NCBI GenBank assembly: GCA_963977675.1
Contig: CAXBPY010000002.1
Location: forward strand, 1-64,000
Length of the DNA stretch: 64,000 nt
From: CAXBPY01 sp003455275
GTDB lineage: Bacteria; Bacteroidota; Bacteroidia; Chitinophagales; UBA10324
Direction of reading: 5' to 3'
Part shown: positions 8,371 through 16,896 of the stretch, piece by piece
How the letters are laid out: the number at the start of each line of letters is the position of its first letter
How positions within the stretch are numbered: the first letter of the stretch is position 1
Notes under the pieces: model-generated
What the model was told of the DNA's origin: nothing
What the model saw: only the letters and a program-made list of their open reading frames with translations
The model's database searches: none
Program-made: the position numbers and the translations under genes

Positions 8371-9471
8371 ATGATAATTCACGAAGAAAATTTCCAGTGC
8401 AGAAAGGTTTCGTTTAACCATGGCTCAAATGAGTTTTATACTGTGGTAAAAAACCGTGTTCATGAATATTTTACTTCAAAAAAAATTTCAACCCATTTCG
8501 ATTATCGAATGGTCCTTAAGACGATAATTATTCTATCAGTTTATTTCGGGAGCTATGCAATTTTGTTTACTGGTTGGCTATCTCCCTGGCAAATGTGGGG
8601 CATTTGCCTTCTTATAGGAATTTGTACGGCCGGTCTTGGATTTTCTGTAGCTCATGATGCCATACATGGTGCCTATTCATCTAATCCAAGGGTAAACGAA
8701 TTGATTGGCTTTACAATGAATCTGATTGGCGGAAATAAATATGTGTGGAGTATTACTCACAATATCATTCATCATACCTATACCAACATTCACGGGATTG
8801 ATGAAGACCTCGAAGTTTTTCCTGCCGCAATCAGAATGAGCAAAAACATGAAGAGAACTCCGATTCATCGCATTCAGCATATCACCGCATTTTTTCTTTA
8901 TGGCTTTGCAGTTATTTTTTGGGTACTGATTAAGGACTTCAAAAAAATTTCTCAGAAAAATATAGGCCCTTATAAGGTTAAGAAACATCCAAGAAAAGAA
9001 CTTGTCTTATTGTTCATTACTAAAATTATTTACTACACCTATATCTTTTTTATTCCATTGTATTTTCTTCAATTGGCCTGGTGGCAATTTTTAATCGGTT
9101 ACCTCACAGTTTATTTAACTGCAGGAATGATTCTGGGTGTGGTATTTCAACTTGCTCATGTAGTTGAAGATTTGGATACTCCAGTCCCTACTGAAGAAGG
9201 AGTGATTGATAATAACTGGGCTATTCATCAAATGCATACCACGGCAAACTTTGCGATGAATAACCGCATAGTTAATTGGTTTGTTGGCGGGTTAAATTTT
9301 CAGGTAGAACATCACCTTTTTCCTAAGGTTTGCCATATTCATTATCCGGCAATAAGTAAAATTGTTCAACAGACCGCTCATGAGTTTAATGTTCCATACC
9401 ACTATCATCCAACTTTATCAAGAGCAATAAACTCTCACTATAAAACGCTGCGCCAGCTGGGCAGGGCCTGA
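8371..9471 (+). CDS. Membrane fatty acid desaturase (acyl-CoA/front-end type)
   Basis: Di-iron membrane desaturase that introduces a double bond into acyl chains using O2. The 366 aa protein has three histidine boxes: HDAIH (residues 95-99), HNIIHH (130-135) and QVEHHLFP near residue 310, with four or so membrane helices between them. The glutamine that begins the third box (QVEHH) resembles linoleoyl-CoA/front-end desaturases rather than the HXXHH of delta-9 enzymes, but no cytochrome b5 domain is fused. Regioselectivity cannot be read from sequence. It is monocistronic, with the electron donor elsewhere. Confidence 0.88.
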   Translation: MIIHEENFQCRKVSFNHGSNEFYTVVKNRVHEYFTSKKISTHFDYRMVLKTIIILSVYFGSYAILFTGWLSPWQMWGICLLIGICTAGLGFSVAHDAIHGAYSSNPRVNELIGFTMNLIGGNKYVWSITHNIIHHTYTNIHGIDEDLEVFPAAIRMSKNMKRTPIHRIQHITAFFLYGFAVIFWVLIKDFKKISQKNIGPYKVKKHPRKELVLLFITKIIYYTYIFFIPLYFLQLAWWQFLIGYLTVYLTAGMILGVVFQLAHVVEDLDTPVPTEEGVIDNNWAIHQMHTTANFAMNNRIVNWFVGGLNFQVEHHLFPKVCHIHYPAISKIVQQTAHEFNVPYHYHPTLSRAINSHYKTLRQLGRA

Positions 9472-9513
9472 TTATCTATCTCTCTTTTTATAATTGAAAA
9501 CCGCTTGCAAAAA

Positions 9514-9531
9514 TTCTTCGCAACCGAAGAA
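9514..9531. repeat. Inverted repeat upstream of the sugar dehydrogenase gene
   Basis: TTCTTCG-CAAC-CGAAGAA is a perfect 7-bp stem with a 4-base loop, 43 bases after the desaturase stop and 54 bases before the next ATG. There is no T-run, so it may be a regulator site or a weak hairpin for the upstream gene. Confidence 0.35.
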
Positions 9532-9584
9532 GTTATGCGAAATGTGTTTTTACATTTATAGAATCAAACAAAAACATTACAGTT

Positions 9585-11441
9585 ATGAAGAAAAAAATTT
9601 TTGCGGCACTCATTACTCTTATTTGCGGATACCGGTCCATTGCTCAGTTACCATTCACCCAATCAACTGTTATATCAGGGTTGAATATGCCTGTAGCATT
9701 TGCCATTGCTCCTAATGATGGGAGATTTTTTGTTACGCTTAAAGCGGGAACAATAGTGGTTTACGCTTCAACCGGATCATTGATTGGAACATTTTATAGT
9801 TTGAATGATTCGACTTATAACAATTTTGAAAGAGGGTTGTTGGGAATTTGTTTCGATCCGGATTACAGTACAAATAAGTATGTATATGCATACTATGTGC
9901 ATCGGTGGCCAAACAATTCTAACGGTGTGCAACAACTTCGTGTAATCAGATTTACTGATAACAATAATGTTGGTGGAAGTCCGACAATAATTTTTGCTCA
10001 AACAGTTTCAAATTCAATTCCTGGAAATCATGTGGGAGGAAATATCAGGTTCCGTCCTTCAGATGGAAAACTATATATATCCATTGGAGAATTAGCCACT
10101 CCATCAAATGCACAGTCATTGACTAACCCTTTTGGAAAAATTCTTCGCATCAATAAAGATGGAACCATACCAATCGACAATCCATTCTATGACAATGGCA
10201 ACCCATCAGTTGGAAATGATGATCGTATTTGGGAATATGGTCATCGTAATCCATTTGATTTCACATTCGGCCCAAATGATTCACTTTATATTTCAGAGAA
10301 CGGAGAAAACACGCAAGATGAAATGAATCTGGGAAGAAGAGGCGGTAATTATGGATGGCAAACCTGTGAAGGAAACAATGTTTACGGGACAAATAATCCA
10401 TGCAACTTTCCAAACCTCATTAATCCGCTGACAGTCTGGACCGCCCCACTGAATGGAATAACCGGAATTATTTTTTACAATGGATGCATGTTTCCTGAGT
10501 ATAAAAATCACATCATCATAGGAAATAATGATGTAGGAGAAATCTGGGATTGCATACTTGGAAATGCTCCTGCTTATAGTTCTGTTACCAGTAAATCTTT
10601 AATCACTGATCTAACTTCAAGCGGGGGGCTTACTACACTAGCTCAAGGTAGTGATGGTTCCATTTACGCTATGAATGGCGGCTACACCACCTCAGGAAAC
10701 ATTTATAAATTATCAAGAACAATTTCGCCAACTATAACTGCGGGCGGACCAACTTCTTTTTGTGCCGGATCAAATGTTGTCCTCAATGCTTCACCTGCCG
10801 GTTATTCATATCAATGGTATAGAAACAATATTTTAATTGCAGGGGCAACCAATATTTCGTATCAAACCGGAACAACCGGAACTTACAAAGTCATGATCTG
10901 TAACAACTCGAGCAATACAATTCATGTGACTTCATACACTAACCCAACTTCTACAATTTCGCCTTCTGTTTCTCCTCAGTATATCTGCAGTGGATCTTCC
11001 ATCGTTTTTAATGCAAATACCGGAACAGGTTTGACTTATCAGTGGAAAAAGAATGGCACATCAATTTCCGGAGCTACTAATAGCAGTTACACTGCAACCT
11101 CTGCAGGAATTTACAAAGTACTTGTAACTAATTCTAACGGTTGCACCAAGAATTCGAATCAGGTGAAAGTGATTATTCAAACCTGTAAAGAAGAGATGGA
11201 TGCTGAATCAAATTCTGAAATTTCTCCGAATCCATTTACAACAGAATTCAGAATCACATTTCCGAAAGATGAAATTTATGGAATTTGTATTTATGATTTA
11301 TCCGGAAGAAAATTAATTGAAGCGCAACAATTAAATGGTGAATACTCTTTTGGAAAAGAATTATCTGATGGCGTATACCTTTTGCAAATCATAAATTCTT
11401 CAGGTGCAACTTCAGTAAAACGAATTGTTAAATTGAATTGA
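9585..11441 (+). CDS. Secreted PQQ-type glucose/sorbosone dehydrogenase with Ig-like and T9SS sorting domains
   Basis: Secreted 618 aa protein with a signal peptide (MKKKIFAALITLICGYRSIAQ). Residues about 25-380 form a six-bladed propeller of the aldose sugar dehydrogenase (YliI/GSDH) type, recognised by GNHVGGNIRFRPSDGKLYIS, EYGHRNPFDF and GGNYGWQTCEG. This family uses PQQ to oxidise aldoses outside the cytoplasm. Two Ig-like repeats follow (each with C.G....L.A......YQW), then a T9SS type A domain of about 75 residues (SPNPFTTEF to SVKRIVKLN) that directs export and surface attachment. The substrate is unknown. A strong terminator lies directly downstream. Confidence 0.9.
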   Translation: MKKKIFAALITLICGYRSIAQLPFTQSTVISGLNMPVAFAIAPNDGRFFVTLKAGTIVVYASTGSLIGTFYSLNDSTYNNFERGLLGICFDPDYSTNKYVYAYYVHRWPNNSNGVQQLRVIRFTDNNNVGGSPTIIFAQTVSNSIPGNHVGGNIRFRPSDGKLYISIGELATPSNAQSLTNPFGKILRINKDGTIPIDNPFYDNGNPSVGNDDRIWEYGHRNPFDFTFGPNDSLYISENGENTQDEMNLGRRGGNYGWQTCEGNNVYGTNNPCNFPNLINPLTVWTAPLNGITGIIFYNGCMFPEYKNHIIIGNNDVGEIWDCILGNAPAYSSVTSKSLITDLTSSGGLTTLAQGSDGSIYAMNGGYTTSGNIYKLSRTISPTITAGGPTSFCAGSNVVLNASPAGYSYQWYRNNILIAGATNISYQTGTTGTYKVMICNNSSNTIHVTSYTNPTSTISPSVSPQYICSGSSIVFNANTGTGLTYQWKKNGTSISGATNSSYTATSAGIYKVLVTNSNGCTKNSNQVKVIIQTCKEEMDAESNSEISPNPFTTEFRITFPKDEIYGICIYDLSGRKLIEAQQLNGEYSFGKELSDGVYLLQIINSSGATSVKRIVKLN

Positions 11442-11460
11442 GAAAATTTTTAATCAAAAA

Positions 11461-11491
11461 AAACCTCGCAGTTTTTACTGCGAGGTTTTTT
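11461..11491. terminator. Bidirectional intrinsic terminator
   Basis: AAACCTCGCAG (11461-11471) pairs with CTGCGAGGTTT (11478-11488) around a 6-base loop. An A-run lies on the left and a T-run on the right, so it can end transcription of both the dehydrogenase gene (+) and the DUF4197 gene (-). Confidence 0.88.
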
Positions 11492-11506
11492 ATTTATGAT
11501 TTGTGA

Positions 11507-12241
11507 TTACCACAAACCGCTGAAAACTTTCTGAATAAGAGAACTTGCATATGCCATCGGATCCTTTCTGATATTACCTTCTTCCTGTGCAACCATGTAG
11601 AAAAGTCCGTCAAGTGCTTTCTGGGTGACATAAGAGGTAAGATCAGGATTCACTTTAGTAACGAATGGAATCTTATTGTAGGTATCAAAAACCTGCTTCC
11701 AATATTTTGTTGCTTCAGTTTTGTCAAGTTCCTGTTGAATGATGGGCTTAAATGCCTCAGTCAATTTTGCTGTTGTATTTTTTTTCAGGTATTGGGTCGC
11801 TGCATCCTGAGGGCCTTTTATGATATTGACAGCATCCACAATACTCATGGATTTTATTGCATCGACAAAAATCGGTTTTGACTTTTGCCCGGCTTGTTCG
11901 GCAGCGCGGTTCATTCGCAGAATGGCGTCATCTACTAAATTTCCCATACCTAAAGCGCGAAGTTTTGTTTCTACTTCTTTCGCTTCAGGTGGCATTAAAA
12001 TTTTGATAGCAGTATTCTTGAAATAACCATCAGTCTTTGAAACTTTGTCTGCACCCTTACCAACCCCAATATTCAGAGCTTCTTTCAAACCGCTGACCAT
12101 TTCATCATTTGTCGGCTTTTTATTATTAGAATTTCCTGTTGAAGAAGGAACATTAATGGTCTTGCTTCCGATTTTTATCTGGGCGCAGCTAATAATCGGA
12201 TAGAAAACAACAAGGAATAAAAAGGCTTTTAAGATTTTCAT
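11507..12241 (-). CDS. DUF4197 family protein
   Basis: Exported 244 aa protein with a signal sequence (MKILKAFLFLVVFYPIISCAQ) that may be a lipoprotein signal (IISC). The body matches the DUF4197 pattern: GLKEALNIGVGKGADKVSK, the segment around MNRAAEQAGQKSKPIF.DAIKSM, a YLKKNTTAKL stretch and YVTQKALDGLFYMVAQEE near the C-terminus. The family is periplasmic and its function is unknown. It is the last gene of a minus-strand run and ends at the bidirectional terminator. Confidence 0.85.
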   Translation of the reverse strand: MKILKAFLFLVVFYPIISCAQIKIGSKTINVPSSTGNSNNKKPTNDEMVSGLKEALNIGVGKGADKVSKTDGYFKNTAIKILMPPEAKEVETKLRALGMGNLVDDAILRMNRAAEQAGQKSKPIFVDAIKSMSIVDAVNIIKGPQDAATQYLKKNTTAKLTEAFKPIIQQELDKTEATKYWKQVFDTYNKIPFVTKVNPDLTSYVTQKALDGLFYMVAQEEGNIRKDPMAYASSLIQKVFSGLW

Positions 12242-12329
12242 TTTAAAAAATTTTAGTTGGCAAAGTCAAATGTTTTGCCAAATAAATAAAACAGAATGAA
12301 TAAACAGATTTTAAAACACAATAATGGAT

Positions 12330-13838
12330 TCATTTCTTCTCCACTCGCTCTAAGCCGGCCTTTGCCTTTGAGTCAAGCGAATTTTTATAGTCCACATTTT
12401 TCATAGCAATGCATTTATGAAAATACTCTGCAGCTTTCTTGTTGTTTTTTTGTTCTTCGTAAATCAAAGCTGACTGAAGTGCGGCATTTGCTGCGAAGTA
12501 ATACGGATATTTTTCGCCCCGGTCAATCGTCCATTGAAAATATTGAAGCGCTTTTGTTAAATCTTTTTTTTCCTGAAATATTCTTCCGGCCCTGTATGTA
12601 AACTCAATCTTATCTTTCATGGAAAGGAAATCGTCAGAAGATTTGCCGCTTAGCATACTTAAGGCCTTATCATAATACCCGCCATCCTGGGTTAATCTTA
12701 CTTTAAGCAAAAAAATATTGGGCTCAATTCCATTTTCCGCTTCTGCCTTAGCCTGCTTATCAGAGTCAGTCAATTCAGTGCCGACTGTTTTACAAAATGC
12801 CAGATAGTAATTGTACTTTGTTTCATTCTGCTGTAGAAGCCAGTACCAGGCAAGTTTCTGGTAGGCATCCTTCAAATAATTTCTCCCCTTAAATTCCTTT
12901 ATAAATTTTTCAAGCGGAACATTTGCGTCAGAATCAAGCCTATTCATCCTGCACATGCCTAGCATATAATCAATGTAATGAAATGGCATGTATTCACTAT
13001 TTACCGGTGCAGATGAAAATGTTTCGATAGCTACATCATTCAGTCCGTTTTTTATTGCCATGTGGCCTCGCATATAGCAAGCAAGCAAATCCTTTCTGTA
13101 ATCTGGAAAATCATTTTGAGTGACAATGTTCCATGACTCCTTTGGATTACTCATGATCATCATTTGCAAGTAAGCATAAATATATTTTGTCTCGCGCGTA
13201 AACAGATAAGGCGTCTGTTTTCCGTGCTCGAGCACATCGTTGAGCTCATTCATTCCTTGTTCTATTGTTCCGCTGAAACCAAGAAAAGAAGCTGCCCATT
13301 TGTAACTGTCCGGAACCGCTCCTATTAACGCATGCACTAATCCGAGGCTTTTTTTATTAGCTGTGAAATTTGGAAATTTTTCTTCATTAGTGGTTAGCTG
13401 ATTGTAAGCTTTTTTGATTTCGAAAAAAGCAGTGTAATACTGTTCAAACTTCAGGTGAACTAATGCCCACTGAAGGTTCACTTCAGCTTGAGTGTATAAA
13501 TACCAGGGAGATTCCTCGCTTCCGCCGGAAAGGGCATTTAGTCTTTTTTCCTTATTGCCTTCTAGTTTAGAAAGCTCGTCAGAATTTTCATTTATAGTGA
13601 GAAGAAAAAAATCAGAATAGTTCTCAATGAAATCCGGCATCAGGTTATCAGGATTTTCTTTTCGTTCCTGGGCCAGATATTTTTTTCCTTCCTCCAATTT
13701 CAAACTCATCATACTGTAATAGGCGAGCTGGCAGTTTTTTCCGAAAGCAAATTTTTTTTCGGCAAAAAGATCCTCGCATTTCAATACAAAAGTCAAGAGA
13801 AGAAAAACTGCGAATAATTTTCTTGGTGACAGTGTCAT
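12330..13838 (-). CDS. TPR-like secreted protein of unknown function
   Basis: 502 aa with an N-terminal signal (MTLSPRKLFAVFLLLTFVLK). It is rich in helical TPR-like repeats: around residues 45-60 (LKLEEGKKYLAQERKENPDN), 140-175 and a clearer pair near 410-490 (KDLTKALQYFQWTIDRGEKY and NNKKAAEYFHKCIAMKN). A segment around LGFSGTIEQGMNELNDVLEH resembles the DUF3808/Iml2-like TPR proteins, but this is a weak impression. Probably a periplasmic protein-interaction scaffold. It lies 57 bases after the zinc-ribbon gene, with a perfect palindrome in the gap. Confidence 0.6.
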   Translation of the reverse strand: MTLSPRKLFAVFLLLTFVLKCEDLFAEKKFAFGKNCQLAYYSMMSLKLEEGKKYLAQERKENPDNLMPDFIENYSDFFLLTINENSDELSKLEGNKEKRLNALSGGSEESPWYLYTQAEVNLQWALVHLKFEQYYTAFFEIKKAYNQLTTNEEKFPNFTANKKSLGLVHALIGAVPDSYKWAASFLGFSGTIEQGMNELNDVLEHGKQTPYLFTRETKYIYAYLQMMIMSNPKESWNIVTQNDFPDYRKDLLACYMRGHMAIKNGLNDVAIETFSSAPVNSEYMPFHYIDYMLGMCRMNRLDSDANVPLEKFIKEFKGRNYLKDAYQKLAWYWLLQQNETKYNYYLAFCKTVGTELTDSDKQAKAEAENGIEPNIFLLKVRLTQDGGYYDKALSMLSGKSSDDFLSMKDKIEFTYRAGRIFQEKKDLTKALQYFQWTIDRGEKYPYYFAANAALQSALIYEEQKNNKKAAEYFHKCIAMKNVDYKNSLDSKAKAGLERVEKK

Positions 13839-13845
13839 AAAATAA

Positions 13846-13871
13846 ATCAGCCCTTCAATTGAAGGGCTGAT
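13846..13871. terminator. Perfect 26-bp palindrome between zinc-ribbon and TPR genes
   Basis: The half-site ATCAGCCCTTCAA is followed directly by its reverse complement, giving a 26-base palindrome with no spacer. On the minus strand it is followed by a T-rich stretch (TTATTTTATG), so it could be an intrinsic terminator or attenuator. The next gene starts only 8 bases beyond it, which places it in that gene's leader. Confidence 0.5.
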
Positions 13872-13895
13872 AAAATTAATTTGAACAATTGAAAA

Positions 13896-14657
13896 TTATT
13901 TTCCTAATAATTCATCTACTAAAACGCGTCCACAATGTTCGCAAAGAATGATGCGCTTGTGCTGGCGAATTTCCATTTGCTGCTGAGGCGGAATTGCATT
14001 ATAGCAACCACCACATGCGCCGCGCTGAACAGTTACTACTGCCAAACCATTTTTATAACTGGTGCGGATTTTATGATAAGCATGAAGCAACCGGTCTTCG
14101 ATTTTCCCCTGCGCTTCCTTTGATTTTTTTAACAGTGCTTTTTCTTCTGCTTCTGTTTCTTCAATAATGTTATCCAGATCCGCTTTCTTTTGTTTCAGAT
14201 CCTTCTCTCTTACCTTAATTGCTTTTTCAGAATCAGAAATCGAAGCATTCTTTTCATCAATATCGCGATGAGCATCCTTTATCTTTTTATCATGAAGCTG
14301 AATTTCCAGTTTTTGCAGTTCAATCTCCTTACTCAAGGCATCGTACTCACGATTGTTCTTTACATTACTTTGCTGCTTCTGATATTTCTTGATCAGCGAC
14401 TCGGCTTCTTTTTGACCCAGCTTACGATTCGCAATTCCGGTTTCAAGTTCTTTAATTTCATCCTCAAACTTGGTGATCCGTGTTTTCATCCCTGTGATTT
14501 CATCTTCCAAATCGCGAACCTCCATTGGAAGCTCACCTTTCAGAATCTGAATTTCATCTACCTTGGAGTCAATCTTCTGAAGTTTGTAAAGCGCACGCAA
14601 ACGCTCTTCAACTGAAATATCAGATTGGCTCTTAATCATTTCTTTTGCTCTTGACAT
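13896..14657 (-). CDS. Coiled-coil protein with C-terminal C4 zinc ribbon (DUF164/CdsZ-like)
   Basis: 253 aa. Residues about 15-190 are a long, charged coiled coil. The C-terminus has a four-cysteine zinc ribbon, CGGC (near 216) and CEHC (near 238), with RGACGGCYNAIPPQQQMEIR between. This is the widespread DUF164 family, related to proteins implicated in chaperoning or nucleic acid contacts, with no firmly established function here. Its ATG overlaps the stop of the Nif3-like gene by one base (TGATG), a pairing (nif3 with DUF164) seen repeatedly in bacteria. Confidence 0.85.
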   Translation of the reverse strand: MSRAKEMIKSQSDISVEERLRALYKLQKIDSKVDEIQILKGELPMEVRDLEDEITGMKTRITKFEDEIKELETGIANRKLGQKEAESLIKKYQKQQSNVKNNREYDALSKEIELQKLEIQLHDKKIKDAHRDIDEKNASISDSEKAIKVREKDLKQKKADLDNIIEETEAEEKALLKKSKEAQGKIEDRLLHAYHKIRTSYKNGLAVVTVQRGACGGCYNAIPPQQQMEIRQHKRIILCEHCGRVLVDELLGK

Positions 14658-15754
14658 CAGTGGAAATATTTTATTGGGTTTGTATTTGTTTTTGAAAGAA
14701 GGGTGGCAAATGTAGGGAAATTGATCATTAATAAATCACGAAAAATCTGAGATGTAAATTGCTCAGTTTCATAGTGCCCGATGTCGCAAATCAGGATTTT
14801 TTTCTCTGCATCAAAGAACTGGTGATACTTGAAATCAGCCGTGATAAATGCTTGCGCGCCGCTTGCGATTGCATCTTTTAAAAGAAAACTTCCCGCTCCG
14901 CCACACACTGCAACTCTCGAAATTTTTTGGTTAAGAAATTCTGTATGCCGAATTACTTCTGCTTTCATGCTTTTCGAAACCAGTGAAAGAAAATCCTGTT
15001 CATTCATTTCAACTGAAAGTTCGCCAACCAATCCGGCACCCACATTCTGAAAATAATTTTCAAGAAGAACAATGTCATATGCCACTTCTTCATAAGGATG
15101 GGCATCGAACAATGCAGCAACAATATTTTTCTCTCGCCATGCAGGAAGAATCACTTCAACTTTTACCTCATCTTCACGATGACGGATTCCTTTTACGCCA
15201 GATGTTGGATTTGAAATGTCATTGCCTTTGAAAGTTCCGTAACCATCCATATTGAAACTGCACTCTGAATAATTTCCAATGTCGCCAGCACCAGCGGCGA
15301 ACAGGGCATTACGCACTTCATCTGCAGTTGCCACCGGAACGAAAGTGAAAAGTTTTTTCAGCAGCTGTTTTTTTGGAGACAGAATTTTTGTGCTATGTAA
15401 TCCAAGCTTTTCTGAAATTACTCTATTTACCCCATTCTGAATATTATCCAGATTAGTATGTGCTGCATAAATCGCAATATCGTTTTTTATTGCCTTGATA
15501 ATGGTTCGTTCTACATAATTATTTCCATTAATTTTTTTAAGCCCGGAAAACACAATAGGATGATGAGCAATAATCAAATTGCATTTTTTTTCAATAGCCT
15601 CATTCACAATCTCCTCGGTGCAATCAAGGGTGAGCAAAGCCGAAGAAATTTCCATTTCAGTATTTCCAGTTATTAATCCGGAATTGTCATAACTCTCCTG
15701 CAACTGCAGCGGTGCCGCGGTTTCGAGCACACGGATAATTTCTTTTAACTTCAT
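14657..15754 (-). CDS. Nif3-like dinuclear metal centre protein
   Basis: About 365 aa if started at the ATG at 15754 (MKLKEIIRVLE). The frame stays open to a TTG at 15787, but that adds an atypical tail. It contains the metal ligands of the Nif3/YbgI/YqfO family: LIIAHHPIVFSG near residue 65, AHTNLD near 98, and GHYETEQFT near the C-terminus. The insert between is the PII/CutA-like domain found in the longer (YqfO) branch. The biochemical role is not settled: a hexameric metal-dependent hydrolase fold often labelled GTP cyclohydrolase type 2 homologue. First gene of the run with the zinc-ribbon gene. Confidence 0.88.
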   Translation of the reverse strand: MKLKEIIRVLETAAPLQLQESYDNSGLITGNTEMEISSALLTLDCTEEIVNEAIEKKCNLIIAHHPIVFSGLKKINGNNYVERTIIKAIKNDIAIYAAHTNLDNIQNGVNRVISEKLGLHSTKILSPKKQLLKKLFTFVPVATADEVRNALFAAGAGDIGNYSECSFNMDGYGTFKGNDISNPTSGVKGIRHREDEVKVEVILPAWREKNIVAALFDAHPYEEVAYDIVLLENYFQNVGAGLVGELSVEMNEQDFLSLVSKSMKAEVIRHTEFLNQKISRVAVCGGAGSFLLKDAIASGAQAFITADFKYHQFFDAEKKILICDIGHYETEQFTSQIFRDLLMINFPTFATLLSKTNTNPIKYFH

Positions 15755-15837
15755 GGAGAAAAATTTTCCGCGAAAGTAAAAGCTCAAAATAATAGCACGA
15801 ACGATATTGATTTAAATTCAATTCTACATTCGCACCT

Positions 15838-16896
15838 GTGTTGCGAAAAATATTTTTCTTTCCTTTCTCACTGATTTACCTGAGTGTAACAACGCTTCGC
15901 AATTTTCTTTTTAACCGAAAAATAAACAGAAGCATTGAGTTTGACTTTCCCATTATTGGAATTGGTAATCTTTCCATTGGCGGTTCAGGAAAAACTCCTC
16001 TTGTGGAATTCATACTCCGGCTTACTCGTGAATTCTATTCTGCAGGAGTATTGAGTCGCGGTTACGGAAGAAGAACTACAGGATTTCATACCGTAACCGA
16101 AAATGATTCAGCCAGCAAGAGTGGAGACGAGCCGTTTCAGTTAAAAAATAACTTTCCTGAGGCACATGTGTGCGTTTGCGAAGATCGCGCCCTCGCTGTT
16201 CCCCAAATGTTGGATGAAAAAAACCTTGACCTGATAATAATGGACGATGCTTTTCAACATCGCTGGGTGAAACCTGGATTAAACATTTTAGTAAGCGATT
16301 TCAATGTTCCATTTTTTAGCGACATGATTTTGCCATCCGGAAATTTGCGAGAAAGCAGATGCAACTATCATCGTGCTGATGTGATTGTGTTCTCTCGGTG
16401 TGAGAATTTTCCGAATGACAAAATCCGAAAGAAGTATTTATCCAAAATACCCAAAGTTGATTCATCAAAAGTTTTTTTTACCTCGCTTGAATATGGCACC
16501 CCTTATTCAGTATTGAAAAACAAGGAAGAGAAAAAGAATTTTTCTGAGATAAAAAAAGTAATTCTGGTATGCGGAATCGCTAAACCGAAATACATAGAGG
16601 ACTATCTGAAAAAATCCGGAATTCAATTTGAGTCATTTCTGTTTGGTGATCACCACTCATTTTCACACAATCAGGTCGAGAGAATAATTGCTGCTTACAA
16701 AAATCTGAATGATACTTCCGCAGTCATTCTCACTACAGAAAAGGATGCGATGCGATTAATGAAATTCAGAGAAGATTCAGAATTACTCCGCGAAAAACTT
16801 TTTGCTCTTCCAATGAAAATGAAATTTGAAGAGGAAGAAGAAAAAAAGTTTTCAAAAATTATTTTTGATTTTGTAAAGAGTTTTAAAAACGATTGA
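15838..16896 (+). CDS. lpxK: Tetraacyldisaccharide 4'-kinase
   Basis: Phosphorylates the 4' position of the lipid A disaccharide precursor at the inner membrane. The 352 aa protein has an N-terminal membrane helix, the P-loop GNLSIGGSGKTPLVEF (about residues 41-56), SRGYGRR, GDEP, DDAFQHR, FGDHHSF and TTEKDAMRL, all family hallmarks. The start is a GTG at 15838 or the adjacent TTG at 15841; no ATG is available nearby. A TACATTCG box lies 13 bases before the GTG, so the mRNA may be leaderless. Its stop overlaps the pnp ATG (TGATG). Confidence 0.93.
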   Translation: MLRKIFFFPFSLIYLSVTTLRNFLFNRKINRSIEFDFPIIGIGNLSIGGSGKTPLVEFILRLTREFYSAGVLSRGYGRRTTGFHTVTENDSASKSGDEPFQLKNNFPEAHVCVCEDRALAVPQMLDEKNLDLIIMDDAFQHRWVKPGLNILVSDFNVPFFSDMILPSGNLRESRCNYHRADVIVFSRCENFPNDKIRKKYLSKIPKVDSSKVFFTSLEYGTPYSVLKNKEEKKNFSEIKKVILVCGIAKPKYIEDYLKKSGIQFESFLFGDHHSFSHNQVERIIAAYKNLNDTSAVILTTEKDAMRLMKFREDSELLREKLFALPMKMKFEEEEEKKFSKIIFDFVKSFKND

